Shown here piece by piece: positions 41,170 to 50,631 of a stretch of 64,000 nt of DNA. Position numbers and translations under genes: made by a program. The number at the start of each line of letters is the position of its first letter. The stretch's first letter is position 1. Origin of the DNA: an uncultured Lachnoclostridium sp. (GTDB lineage Bacteria; Bacillota; Clostridia; Lachnospirales; Lachnospiraceae); contig CAKNJS010000001.1 of assembly GCA_930986645.1 (NCBI GenBank), forward strand, positions 159,086 through 223,085, read 5' to 3'. The notes under the pieces are model-generated. The model saw only the letters and a program-made list of their open reading frames with translations. It searched no databases and was not told the DNA's origin.

Positions 41170-43498
41170 GATCCCCAGGAGTGTCCAGCAGGCGATCCCC
41201 ATCCAGAGGATCTGGAAAGACGGAATTTTTCAGGTGGGGAGAAATAAATTTGCTAAGACCTATCGTTTTACGGATATTAACTTTGAAGTATTGTCCGAGG
41301 ACGATAAAAAAGCCAAGTTTCTAAACTATATGAGTATCCTCAATTTTTTTGACTGTGGAGCGACGGCGAAACTGACTGTGATTATCCGCAGGCTGAACAA
41401 AGAAGAGTTGAAAGAGGCTGTATTCATTCCCATGCAGGAGGACTGTCTGGATAAGTATAGAAAAGAAGTCAATGAGATGCTGATGGAAAAGACAATTGGT
41501 GCAAACGGCATGATCCGGGAATTGTATGTGACGATCTCGGTATACCGGAAGAATGTGGAGGATGCAAGAAATTATTTTCTCCGTACCGGAAACGGGCTGA
41601 TCTCCCATTTCAGCACTCTTGGATCTAAGTGTGAGGAACTGGACGCACAGGAAAAACTTCACGTGCTGTACAGCTTTTACCGGGCAGGCGAGGAAAGTCA
41701 GTTCCACTTTGATCTGAAAGAATCTGCGAGGCTGGGGCACAGCTTTAAGGACTATATCTGCCCGGATACCATGGAGTTTGAACGAGATCATTTCAAAGTC
41801 GGGGAGAGGTACGGACGGGTGCTGTATCTGAAGGATTATGCCTCATACATTCCCGACAATATGGTGTCCGAGTTTGCGGACATCAATCAGGACATGATGA
41901 TCAGTATTGATCTGATCCCCATTCCTACGGATGAGGCAGTACGTGAGGCTCAGACACGTCTTTTGGGAGTGGAGACGAATATTACCAACTGGCAGAGACG
42001 ACAGAATGCCAACCAGAACTTTTCTGCTACCGTGCCCTATGACATGGAGATGCAAAAAGAGGAAAGCCGGGAGTTCCTGCGTGATCTGACCAAAAGAGAC
42101 CAGAGGATGATGGTAGCGGTGGTGACGCTTATGCACACGGCAAAAGATAAGAAACAGTTGGACGCAGACACGAACACGATTCTGTCTCTGGCGCGAAACC
42201 GGATGTGCCAGATGGCGGTGCTGAAGTTTCAGCAGATGGACGGTATGAATACGGCGCTTCCGATCGGCGTGAGGAAGATTGACAGCATGAGGACGCTGAC
42301 TACGGAGAGCTTGGGCAGCCTGATCCCTTTTCGTACACAGGAAGTTATGGACAAGGGCGGTATTTATTGTGGGGTGAATGCAATCTCCCGCAACCTGATC
42401 TTAGTGAACCGTGGATTCCTGCTCAATCCGTCCGCATTTATCTTAGGCGTGCCGGGCAGTGGAAAATCCATGCTGACAAAAATGTTTGTTCTGCTGATCA
42501 TCCTGTCTACCACGGACGATCAAGTTCTGATCTACGATCCGGAGGGAGAGTATGAGCCATTGGTACATGCACTGGGCGGAGTAAGCCTGCCAATCTGTGC
42601 GGGGAGCGAGATCCATCTGAACGCAATGGATATGGTGAAAGGGTACGGGGATAAGAACCCGATCGTGGATAAGTCGCAGTTTGTCCTTTCGCTGTATGAG
42701 CGGATCACAGATGAAACCTATGTGATTGGACCGAAAGAGAAGAGTATTCTTGACCGTTGTGTGGAGGATGTGTACACGAAGAAAAAGCCTTATGAAATCC
42801 CGACCTTTTTTACACTTCGGCGGCTTCTTCAGGAACAGGACGAACCGGAGGCACAGGATCTGGCGCTCATGCTGGAGCTGTTTACAGACGGTACGCTCAA
42901 CAACTTTTCCCATCCCACGAATATCGAGACAAACAACAGGCTGATCAGTTTCAATACGAGGGATATGGTGGAGGATATGAAAAACCTTGGTCAGCTTGTC
43001 ATTACCGATCATATGATCAACCGGGTATCACAGAACTGGGAGAGGGGCGTGCGGACGCATCTGTTTCTGGATGAATTTCATACCCTGCTTCAGCACAAGT
43101 ACAGCGCAAACTTCTTTGACAGTGCGTACCGCCGTTTCCGTAAGAGAAATGCATGGACGACCAGTCTGACGCAGAATGTGGAGTATGTACTGGAATCTCT
43201 GAAAGCAAGAACGATGTTATCCAACTCCGAGTTTGTGATCATGCTGAACCAGTCCGCGTCAGACCGTGAACAGCTCGCGGAGCTTATGCATATCTCCGAG
43301 GATCAGTTAAAATATATCACCAATGCTAATGCGGGAGACGGTCTTGCCAAGATCGGGAAAGCCCTTGTTCCATTCCAAAACCAGATGAGCAGGGGAACGG
43401 AAATCTATAAACTGATGTCCACCAAACCCGAAGATTTTGATGGAACATGGCACAATGCAGCAAGTACAAAAGAAAATGGAGGAAATACAGATGAGTGA
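41120..43498 (+). CDS. VirB4-type conjugation ATPase
   Basis: The 792-residue protein has the VirB4 N-terminal domain and a C-terminal RecA-like motor. Walker A GVPGSGKSML lies near 444-453, YDPEGEYEPLV just beyond, and Walker B HLFLDEFHTLLQ near 648. A Q/arginine region follows (RKRNAWTTSLTQN). VirB4 powers pilus assembly and substrate transfer. The length and motifs are complete. It overlaps the DUF6075 gene by 8 bp. Confidence 0.93.
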   Translation: MLRTLKSVMRQDREKFKIPRSVQQAIPIQRIWKDGIFQVGRNKFAKTYRFTDINFEVLSEDDKKAKFLNYMSILNFFDCGATAKLTVIIRRLNKEELKEAVFIPMQEDCLDKYRKEVNEMLMEKTIGANGMIRELYVTISVYRKNVEDARNYFLRTGNGLISHFSTLGSKCEELDAQEKLHVLYSFYRAGEESQFHFDLKESARLGHSFKDYICPDTMEFERDHFKVGERYGRVLYLKDYASYIPDNMVSEFADINQDMMISIDLIPIPTDEAVREAQTRLLGVETNITNWQRRQNANQNFSATVPYDMEMQKEESREFLRDLTKRDQRMMVAVVTLMHTAKDKKQLDADTNTILSLARNRMCQMAVLKFQQMDGMNTALPIGVRKIDSMRTLTTESLGSLIPFRTQEVMDKGGIYCGVNAISRNLILVNRGFLLNPSAFILGVPGSGKSMLTKMFVLLIILSTTDDQVLIYDPEGEYEPLVHALGGVSLPICAGSEIHLNAMDMVKGYGDKNPIVDKSQFVLSLYERITDETYVIGPKEKSILDRCVEDVYTKKKPYEIPTFFTLRRLLQEQDEPEAQDLALMLELFTDGTLNNFSHPTNIETNNRLISFNTRDMVEDMKNLGQLVITDHMINRVSQNWERGVRTHLFLDEFHTLLQHKYSANFFDSAYRRFRKRNAWTTSLTQNVEYVLESLKARTMLSNSEFVIMLNQSASDREQLAELMHISEDQLKYITNANAGDGLAKIGKALVPFQNQMSRGTEIYKLMSTKPEDFDGTWHNAASTKENGGNTDE

Positions 43499-43916
43499 AC
43501 TACGCTTTCGTTCCAAGGAACACAAACAATTTTTTCAGGAGATGTTAGAGAGGAGCAGATACAAGGACTGTAACCATCAGTCCTTTTTCTATTGCGTGGG
43601 GATTTCTGAAAGTGCCAGAACGAACATTAATCGGCTGTTTGATTTTCAGAGAGACCGGATTAAGACAGATGGATTACATGATGGATGGCAGACAGGCGGA
43701 ACAATCCGGCTGACACGGCTTGCCTTTAATCTGATGGAGGGATATGTGGAAAAGGGGCAAGAGAGAATGTATTCACCGTATGAACTGTTCGACTGCGGGT
43801 ATGCACCTTACTTTTTCGAGGCAATCCGACTGCGGTATCCGGATTACTGCCGGGATCTTCCCCACAGCCGTGCTAACAGTCCGGGAGCTCATAGAAACAA
43901 TCCGATAGAGCGGTAG
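43491..43916 (+). CDS. DUF6075-family protein
   Basis: The 141-residue protein begins at the ATG after GGAGGAAATACAG. Its sequence (LRFRSKEHKQFFQEMLERS, FFYCVGISESARTNINRLFDF, DGWQTGGTIRLTRLAFNLMEGY) fits DUF6075, known from Firmicute ICEs between virB4 and the wall hydrolase gene. Function unknown. Confidence 0.75.
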   Translation: MSELRFRSKEHKQFFQEMLERSRYKDCNHQSFFYCVGISESARTNINRLFDFQRDRIKTDGLHDGWQTGGTIRLTRLAFNLMEGYVEKGQERMYSPYELFDCGYAPYFFEAIRLRYPDYCRDLPHSRANSPGAHRNNPIER

Positions 43917-43925
43917 GAGACAGAG

Positions 43926-45617
43926 ATGAGTGGAGATATCAAAGTACGGCAGGTTAGACGGGATGTGAAAGTGCTGGATCGGGGGCTGACAGCGGCGGAG
44001 CATATGAAAAATGGATTTGTCCGTATCAAAGACCAGACCGGGCAGACGCCTGTTCAGAATCAGGGCAGTTCCGAATTCGTAGCTTATGCACAGGATCGGA
44101 TTTCACGTACCGCTGAAGCCCTTGCCTACCGTGGAGGAAAACAGGCAATCCGGCAGGGTGGAAAGATTGGGCGCAGAGTAAAAGAAGGGGCGCAGTCTGT
44201 GAAAGAAAACACCCGCCTGAAAAGATCTGTCCAGAGTCAGGCACAGGGGATCAACAGTACCATCCGACAGAGTGTAAAGACGCGGAATCGGGGTACGCAG
44301 ACTGTAAAAACGTTGCAAAGGACTGCCAGCTCGATCAAAACCGGAGGCGCGCAGAGTATCAAAGCTGGCGGGAAAGCGGTGAAAACTGCGACGAACAGCT
44401 CACGGGCAGCGGCAAAAACGACTGCGCAGACCGCGAAGGCAGTCCAGATGGCGGCTCGGACGTCCGTGATCACAGCACAAAGGGCGGCTTATGCCGCACG
44501 GATCAGTGCAAAAACGGCAATCGTGACAGCAAAAGTAGCGGCGAAAGCAGCAGCCGCGGCGGCGAAAGCGGCGATTGCCGCAGCCAAAGCTCTGATCAGC
44601 GCAATTGCTGCAGGAGGGTGGGTGGTGCTGGTGATTCTGATTGTGGTGATTCTTTTGGGCGCGGCGTTGAGTCTCTTGGGAAGTAATTCAGAGACATATA
44701 CTCCCGTCAGTGAAGAAGTAGAGGCATATGATCCGCTGATCCGGCAGTATGCCAATGAACACGGGATCGGTGACTATGTGGAGCTGATCAAAGCAGTTAT
44801 GATGCAGGAGAGCGGCGGACGTGGGAATGATCCCATGCAGGCATCAGAGTGTCCGTATAATACGGAATATGCCAACACGCCGGGCGGAATTACAGATCCG
44901 GAATATTCGATCAATGTGGGAATCCAGTACCTTGCATCCTGTCTTGCAGAAGCAGAGGTTGAAAGTCCGATTGACATGGAACATATCAAACTGGCGATAC
45001 AGGGATATAACTACGGAAACGGATATATTTCATGGGCAAAAGAGAATTATGGCGGGTACAGCGTTACCAATGCCAGCGACTTTTCTGATATGATGGCGGC
45101 GCAGTTGGGTTGGAGCAGTTATGGAGATAAACAGTATGTTGCACACGTCCTGCGTTATTACCCTTATGGCAGACTGATCTCTACCGGCGGGAGCGGCGAT
45201 CTGGTGGAAGTGGCGCTGTCTCAGGAGGGGAACAGCGGCGGGGAAATATACTGGAGATGGTATGGATTTGAAGAATACCAACCGTGGTGTGCCTGCTTTG
45301 TGTCATGGTGCGCGGATCAGTGCGGTTATATTGACGCAGGAGTAATCCCGAAGTTCTCTCTCTGTTCGGCTGGTGTGGAGTGGTTTCAGGCAAGAGGGCA
45401 GTTCATGGACAGAAGTTTTATTCCATCTGCAGGAGATTTGATTTTTTTCGACTGGCAGAATGATGGGAGCGTAAATCATGTGGGGATTGTTGTGAGTGTG
45501 GAGAATGGATTTGTAAATACTATCGAGGGAAACAGTAGTAATAAAGTAAAGAGAGGGAGATATGCGACGGGGAATAGCATGATTTATGGATATGGTATAA
45601 GTAGATATCGTAGATAG
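43926..45617 (+). CDS. Two-domain peptidoglycan hydrolase (lysozyme-like plus CHAP)
   Basis: This is a VirB1/CwlT-type protein of 563 residues. The cytosolic N-terminal 230 residues are basic and Ala/Lys/Thr-rich with repeating AAKTA-like patterns. A membrane helix follows (about 234-256). A lysozyme-like transglycosylase domain (about 275-400) has the catalytic glutamate in MMQESGGRG near 295. A C-terminal CHAP amidase (about 420-563) has Cys in WCACFVSWCADQ and His in VNHVGIV. It opens the wall for the mating channel. The low-complexity region is GC-rich and may vary between elements. Confidence 0.9.
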   Translation: MSGDIKVRQVRRDVKVLDRGLTAAEHMKNGFVRIKDQTGQTPVQNQGSSEFVAYAQDRISRTAEALAYRGGKQAIRQGGKIGRRVKEGAQSVKENTRLKRSVQSQAQGINSTIRQSVKTRNRGTQTVKTLQRTASSIKTGGAQSIKAGGKAVKTATNSSRAAAKTTAQTAKAVQMAARTSVITAQRAAYAARISAKTAIVTAKVAAKAAAAAAKAAIAAAKALISAIAAGGWVVLVILIVVILLGAALSLLGSNSETYTPVSEEVEAYDPLIRQYANEHGIGDYVELIKAVMMQESGGRGNDPMQASECPYNTEYANTPGGITDPEYSINVGIQYLASCLAEAEVESPIDMEHIKLAIQGYNYGNGYISWAKENYGGYSVTNASDFSDMMAAQLGWSSYGDKQYVAHVLRYYPYGRLISTGGSGDLVEVALSQEGNSGGEIYWRWYGFEEYQPWCACFVSWCADQCGYIDAGVIPKFSLCSAGVEWFQARGQFMDRSFIPSAGDLIFFDWQNDGSVNHVGIVVSVENGFVNTIEGNSSNKVKRGRYATGNSMIYGYGISRYRR

Positions 45618-45779
45618 GTATATGTTCTGATCTGTGGATTTGAAAAAAATCAGAAAATTTGCAAAAAAGGAATGCATAATTTCTATTTTTTACATGTACG
45701 TGACAGTGAAAAGAAAATATACTTATTTTATAATTTATAATCTCATTTTGCAAAATGAAAAGGAAAAGGAGGAGAAAAA

Positions 45780-47345
45780 ATGAAACGACTAATCAGTGTG
45801 ATTTTAACTGGTGTGTTGGTATTTAGTTTGCCTGTTCTTTCGGTTTTGCAAACAAATGCTGCCGGAGAAGATGGAAATATCAGCGCAATTTCTGGAGAAA
45901 GTCTAACGTATAGCACGAATAGCGAACATGTCGGGGCAGAATTAAGGAAAGCATTTGACGGAAATCGTAATACTTTCTGGGATTCTGCATGGATGGAAGG
46001 CGATAAAGGACTTGGAGAAACACCTATCATAATCAATGTACAATTTAGTTCGCCAAAAGATATTAAAAAGTTTGTGTATACACCAAGGCAGGATGATAAT
46101 CCGAATGGTCAAATTCTAAAATATTCTATGAACGGGACAACTATGTCAGGTGAAGAAGTTGTTTTGGTTGCACATGGTGAATGGGCAGATAACCATTCGG
46201 ATAAAGAGGTGGTTATTAATCAGGACGAGCGATTAGTGTCTGTGAAGATGACAATAACAGAGGGGAGTTTCCAAGGGCAAACATCCTCAACAGCGGCAAC
46301 GGCAGCAGAATTTACATTCTATGAAGAGAAATCTACTGCAAAAATGAATAAAGATTCATTAGCACTGACTACTGGGGAAGATGAAAAGCTTAGTATGATA
46401 GATGTTCAGGGAAACTCAATTTCGTGGAGTTCGTCTAATACTAATGTTGCATCAGTTTCAGAAAATGGAGTGGTTTTAGGTCATTCAGAAGGGACCGCGA
46501 CTATAACAGGAATAACGAATTTGGGAGAAACTGCAATCTGTGAAGTTAGTGTTACCGGAATAAATGCGCCAGAACGTGAAGGGTATGAACTTGTTTTTGA
46601 AGATAATTTTAATGGTAATGTGTTAGATTCTTCAAAATGGAATAACTGGTGCGTAGACTTGGCACAATCTAGCCCATTTAGATATGGCAATACTCCTGAT
46701 GTAGCTGTACATCCGGATAATGCATATGTTCAAGATGGAACTCTTCGTCTCTTAGGCAGCAAAGAAGAGACTACTTTTGATGGACAGACTAGTCATTATC
46801 GTTCTGGTATGGTTCAAACAAGGGATAAATTTGAACCATTATATGGGTATATGGAAACAATGATTAAAATTCCAGATGTTGCAGGAACCAATCCGGCAAT
46901 TTGGACGATGCCTCAGGCAGGAGCTAACAGCGGCGAATGGTTATGGGGAGATGCTGACAATTTTGGAGCAGAAATAGATATTTTGGAACGACCGCACCCG
47001 GAAGGATCAGCATCTTATGCACATTTGACAGATAAATATCAAATTACAATTCATTATGATAATTATGCATTTACAAATCACGATAAATTTCACACAGAAC
47101 CGACACTGAATAATCCATACAAATGGCACAAATTTGCAATGGAATGGACACCAGACTATATAAAATTTATCGTGGATGATGAAGTGAAAGCTATTCAGAA
47201 TAAAGATGTTCCTAATACGCCGGAAATATTTATTTTGAGCTATGGACTGGGCGGATGGATTGGTCAGATAGATGATACAGGCTTACCAGCAGAAATGGAA
47301 GTTGATTACGTGAGATGGTATCAAAGTGTAGATAATTTTGAATGA
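45780..47345 (+). CDS. Secreted GH16 glycoside hydrolase with CBM and Ig-like domains
   Basis: This 521-residue protein has a signal peptide (cleavage near TNAAGE), an F5/8-type carbohydrate-binding module (about 35-185), a BIG2/Ig-like domain (about 190-262) and a GH16 domain (about 268-517). The catalytic motif EIDILE has E398 and E403 as nucleophile and acid/base with D400 between. It should cut beta-1,3 or beta-1,4 linkages in glucans or galactans outside the cell; the substrate is not readable. It heads a locus with an ABC transporter, a two-component system and a GH20 enzyme. The DNA is more AT-rich than the transfer genes. The upstream gap (45618-45779) has AT-rich promoter-like sequence. 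Confidence 0.9.
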   Translation: MKRLISVILTGVLVFSLPVLSVLQTNAAGEDGNISAISGESLTYSTNSEHVGAELRKAFDGNRNTFWDSAWMEGDKGLGETPIIINVQFSSPKDIKKFVYTPRQDDNPNGQILKYSMNGTTMSGEEVVLVAHGEWADNHSDKEVVINQDERLVSVKMTITEGSFQGQTSSTAATAAEFTFYEEKSTAKMNKDSLALTTGEDEKLSMIDVQGNSISWSSSNTNVASVSENGVVLGHSEGTATITGITNLGETAICEVSVTGINAPEREGYELVFEDNFNGNVLDSSKWNNWCVDLAQSSPFRYGNTPDVAVHPDNAYVQDGTLRLLGSKEETTFDGQTSHYRSGMVQTRDKFEPLYGYMETMIKIPDVAGTNPAIWTMPQAGANSGEWLWGDADNFGAEIDILERPHPEGSASYAHLTDKYQITIHYDNYAFTNHDKFHTEPTLNNPYKWHKFAMEWTPDYIKFIVDDEVKAIQNKDVPNTPEIFILSYGLGGWIGQIDDTGLPAEMEVDYVRWYQSVDNFE

Positions 47346-47366
47346 CGAAGAGAATTATTAAAAAAA

Positions 47367-47396
47367 TGACATGTCAGTTTTGAAATTATGACATGT
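47367..47396. promoter_or_regulatory. Direct repeat TGACATGT, candidate regulator site
   Basis: TGACATGT occurs at 47367-47374 and 47389-47396, 22 bp apart (two helical turns), 63 bp before the binding-protein gene. ACATGTAC occurs also upstream of the GH16 gene near 45692. The AraC-type response regulator of the locus could bind here. Confidence 0.35.
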
Positions 47397-47458
47397 ACTA
47401 AAAAAGAATGGGATGATAAGCTAATTTCAACAAAAAACTTGACAGGAGGAGTAAGTGA

Positions 47459-48790
47459 ATGAAAAGAAAAAGATTATTGGCCTTGTTAATGGCGGCGGCA
47501 ATGACATTCTCCCTTGCGGCATGTGGCTCGGGGGGATCGGAAGGTACAGGGAGTACGTCGGATGAAGATGCATCAGGAAATGGAGAGTCCCAGACAATTA
47601 CAATGTTAGTTCAGCAGTCAAGGAATTTTGATGGATTGCAGGAGATGATCAAAAAGCTGGAAGAAGAGGAAAATATTGTAATTGATGTTCAGGTAGTTCC
47701 GGATGATGAGTCGTTAAATATGATTAAAATGAAACTAAATTCCGGAGAGTGCCCGGATCTGATCGATTATAACGTTCCTGCTATTTATGATATTGTAGAC
47801 CCGGCGGAAAATTTTGCTGATATGTCAGATGAAGAATGGGTAAGCAAACTTAAAATCCCGGAGAATGTAACGGCAGATGATGGTAAGATTTATGGATTCC
47901 CGTTCCTTTCAGTACCTGGAGTACATGGCTTTATTTACAATAAGGATGTGTTTGAACAGTGTGGTATTACAGAGGAACCGACCACATGGGAAGAATTCCT
48001 TAATGTATGCCAGACTATCAAGGACAATGGAATAACCCCAATTCATATGCCAAAAGATTCATGGGTTCCGCAGGTACTTATGACGGATAATTTTGCCAAA
48101 GCACTTGGGAAAGATGCTACAGAAGAGTTTAGCGAAAAGATTATGACGAATGAAATGAAATGGACGGATGTGCCGGAGTTCGCAGAAGTGATTGATCAGT
48201 ATCTCGACCTTTATGAAAAGGGATATATTAATGATAATTTTGCTTCAGCAACTTACGATGATTCGATCCTTGCAGTGGCAGAAGGTACAGCTGCAATGCA
48301 TTTCAATGGAGATTTCTTTGCGGCATCAGTATTAGAAGCTAATCCTGATGCAAACATTGGAATGTTTGCAATGTCAATGACAGATGGTGTAGATGTTATG
48401 ACAGAAAACATGTCTTCAGCAGGATTTGTGGCATATAAGAATTCTGAAAATCTTGATACGGTGAAAAAGGTTCTGAATTTATGGGCCACACCTGAATATG
48501 CTAACCTGTACTTTGCGGATCGCCCTGCATTTCCGGCCTTTGAAGATGTTGATGGAGGCCCGGTTCCTGAATATTTGCAGGAAGTAAACGAAAAATTTAT
48601 TGATGCAGGAAAAGTAATTCCGGAGTTTAATTACTATGTGATGGATCTGAATGCACTGTTTGAGAGTACGTTATATGTATATTATGTAGATGCGCCTGCA
48701 AAAGGAGATATGGACGGAGCCCAAATGATGGAAAAATTCCAGGGAGATTTCGAACAGTATATGAAAGATCAGGGAGCGGAAGGATTCTGA
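47459..48790 (+). CDS. Sugar ABC transporter substrate-binding lipoprotein
   Basis: The 443-residue protein has a lipoprotein signal (basic start, hydrophobic core, LAAC with Cys22), a Gly/Ser linker and a type 1 extracellular solute-binding domain (ITMLVQQSRNFDGLQEMIKKLEE to the C-terminus). It belongs to the family binding oligosaccharides for ABC importers. GGAGG precedes the ATG, and a strong terminator follows, which should raise its level over the permeases. Its ligand is presumably a product of the GH16 enzyme. Confidence 0.92.
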   Translation: MKRKRLLALLMAAAMTFSLAACGSGGSEGTGSTSDEDASGNGESQTITMLVQQSRNFDGLQEMIKKLEEEENIVIDVQVVPDDESLNMIKMKLNSGECPDLIDYNVPAIYDIVDPAENFADMSDEEWVSKLKIPENVTADDGKIYGFPFLSVPGVHGFIYNKDVFEQCGITEEPTTWEEFLNVCQTIKDNGITPIHMPKDSWVPQVLMTDNFAKALGKDATEEFSEKIMTNEMKWTDVPEFAEVIDQYLDLYEKGYINDNFASATYDDSILAVAEGTAAMHFNGDFFAASVLEANPDANIGMFAMSMTDGVDVMTENMSSAGFVAYKNSENLDTVKKVLNLWATPEYANLYFADRPAFPAFEDVDGGPVPEYLQEVNEKFIDAGKVIPEFNYYVMDLNALFESTLYVYYVDAPAKGDMDGAQMMEKFQGDFEQYMKDQGAEGF

Positions 48791-48804
48791 TTGTTCATGA
48801 TATA

Positions 48805-48832
48805 GGGGCTGTCATCTGACAGCTCCTTTTTT
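48805..48832 (+). terminator. Terminator/attenuator between binding-protein and permease genes
   Basis: A nearly perfect inverted repeat (48805-48814 with 48817-48826, one G-T pair) is followed by T6. Partial termination here is a common way to make more binding protein than permease. Confidence 0.8.
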
Positions 48833-48859
48833 GTACAGTAGGATCAATGAAAGAAAGAG

Positions 48860-49750
48860 GTGGTTATCATTAACAAGAAACAGCTATCAAAGATATATCC
48901 AATGTGGTTGGGAATTCCGGCAGGGCTGGTATATACGATATTTTTTATTCTTCCAATTGTAACGGCGCTGTTTTATTCGTTTACAGATTGGAATATGGAC
49001 CGTTTTGACAGTCCTAAATTTGTTGGAATGAATAATATTATTAATCTGTTTCAGGATGAAATATTCCTTAGGTCTTTATGGAATACTGTGCTGTTTGCCT
49101 TTAGTACGACCATACTAAAAACTGTTGTCGGACTGGTTTTAGCGTTACTTGTGGTTAAAAAATTCAGAGGAAACAGTATCTTCCGTACGCTGTTTTATCT
49201 TCCGTGCATTTTAAGTTGTATGATTGTTGGTCTGCTTTTTACGGGAATACTTAAACAGGATGGGTTGATTAATAATTTTTTGACAGTAATCGGTCAGGCA
49301 GATCTTGCAAGAGACTGGCTTGGAAGTTATGGAACGGCAATGTTCTGGATTATTATCATCGAGGTATGGATGTGGGCTGGATTTACAATGTTCCTGTTCA
49401 TATCAGGGCTGCAGGCTATCCCGCGAGAATATTACGAAAGCGCTGAGATTGATGGCGCTTCATCGTGGAAAAGATTTACAAAAATAACATTACCGCTGTT
49501 GGCTCCATCTTTTACAGTAGTTGTTACATTCAATATTACCGGCGGATTAAAGGTATTTGATCTTGTATATTCTTTAACGGGTGGAGGCCCCGGATTTGAC
49601 ACGCAAGTATTGAGCACATATACATATCGGGCATTTGGCATGGGATTACTTGGAAAATCCAGTGCAAGTGCTTTAATACTATCCATATTTATTGTCGGCG
49701 TAACGTTTGTGTTAAATAAATTTCTCCGATCAAGGGAGGTGGATGTCTGA
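48860..49750 (+). CDS. Sugar ABC transporter permease (MalF/UgpA-like)
   Basis: The 296-residue membrane protein has six helices and the EAA loop (YYESAEIDGASSWKRFTKITLPLLAPS, about 193-219) that contacts the ATPase. No ATPase gene is present in the locus, so it likely uses a shared MsmX-type ATPase. The GTG start at 48860 lies very close to its AGAGG; an ATT a few codons later would be better spaced, so the exact start is uncertain. It overlaps the second permease by 1 bp (TGATG). Confidence 0.9.
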   Translation: MVIINKKQLSKIYPMWLGIPAGLVYTIFFILPIVTALFYSFTDWNMDRFDSPKFVGMNNIINLFQDEIFLRSLWNTVLFAFSTTILKTVVGLVLALLVVKKFRGNSIFRTLFYLPCILSCMIVGLLFTGILKQDGLINNFLTVIGQADLARDWLGSYGTAMFWIIIIEVWMWAGFTMFLFISGLQAIPREYYESAEIDGASSWKRFTKITLPLLAPSFTVVVTFNITGGLKVFDLVYSLTGGGPGFDTQVLSTYTYRAFGMGLLGKSSASALILSIFIVGVTFVLNKFLRSREVDV

Positions 49751-50577
49751 TGAAATTAACCAGAAAGAGAATTGGTACGATTCTTACAGTATTAATTTTA
49801 TTGGTGATATCAAGTGTATATATTGTACCGATATTGATGATGGTGTTGGGGTCATTTAAAACCCAGGGGGAAGCGCTTCATATGGATCTGACACTTCCTG
49901 CTCAGCTGCAGTTTGAAAATTATCAACATGTAATTGAAACAGGAGGAATACTCAGAGGTTATACGAACAGTCTTATTATTACAGTCTCGGCAGTAGCTAT
50001 TATTATTATTTTTGGCTCTATGACAGGGATTATTATCTCAAGAAGAGGAGACAGAAAAGGGCGTGGATTATACTACTATTTTGTTTTTGGACTTACAGCA
50101 ACAATGCAGATCGTAACTACGTATGCCTTGATTTTAAAATTAGGATTATATGGCACCTATATTAGTGTGATTTTTGTGTTGGCGGCAATAAATCTTCCGT
50201 TTGCTGTAATAACATTTTCCAGTTATGTAAAGGGTATACCGCGAGAAATTGATGAAGCTGCAATTATGGACGGATGCAATTCTTTTCAGCTTATATTTAA
50301 GGTCCTGCTTCCTATTATGAAACCAATTACAATAACGAATTTAATTATCGCAGCTATTGGTATTTGGAATAATTTCCAAGTTCCGCTTTATCTTATGAGC
50401 AGTTCTGAGAGAACAACGATACCAATGATGATATTTAATTTTTATGGCTTGTACTCTCGCGATTGGAATTATGTGTTTGCGGCTCTTGTAATAACTGTGC
50501 TGCCTGTTGTGATTTTATATTTGTGTTTACAAAAACATATTGTAGAAGGAATGACTTCCGGAGCAGTAAAAGGCTAG
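49750..50577 (+). CDS. Sugar ABC transporter permease (MalG/UgpE-like)
   Basis: The 275-residue second permease has six membrane helices and an EAA loop (PREIDEAAIMDGCNSFQLIFKVLLPIMKP, about 163-190). It forms the heterodimeric channel with the preceding permease, to which it is translationally coupled. The length is typical of CUT1 transporters. Confidence 0.92.
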   Translation: MKLTRKRIGTILTVLILLVISSVYIVPILMMVLGSFKTQGEALHMDLTLPAQLQFENYQHVIETGGILRGYTNSLIITVSAVAIIIIFGSMTGIIISRRGDRKGRGLYYYFVFGLTATMQIVTTYALILKLGLYGTYISVIFVLAAINLPFAVITFSSYVKGIPREIDEAAIMDGCNSFQLIFKVLLPIMKPITITNLIIAAIGIWNNFQVPLYLMSSSERTTIPMMIFNFYGLYSRDWNYVFAALVITVLPVVILYLCLQKHIVEGMTSGAVKG

Positions 50578-50631
50578 CAGAACTTTCTATTTTCAAAGCG
50601 ATAATGTATGATATAAGAGGAGGGATAAGAC

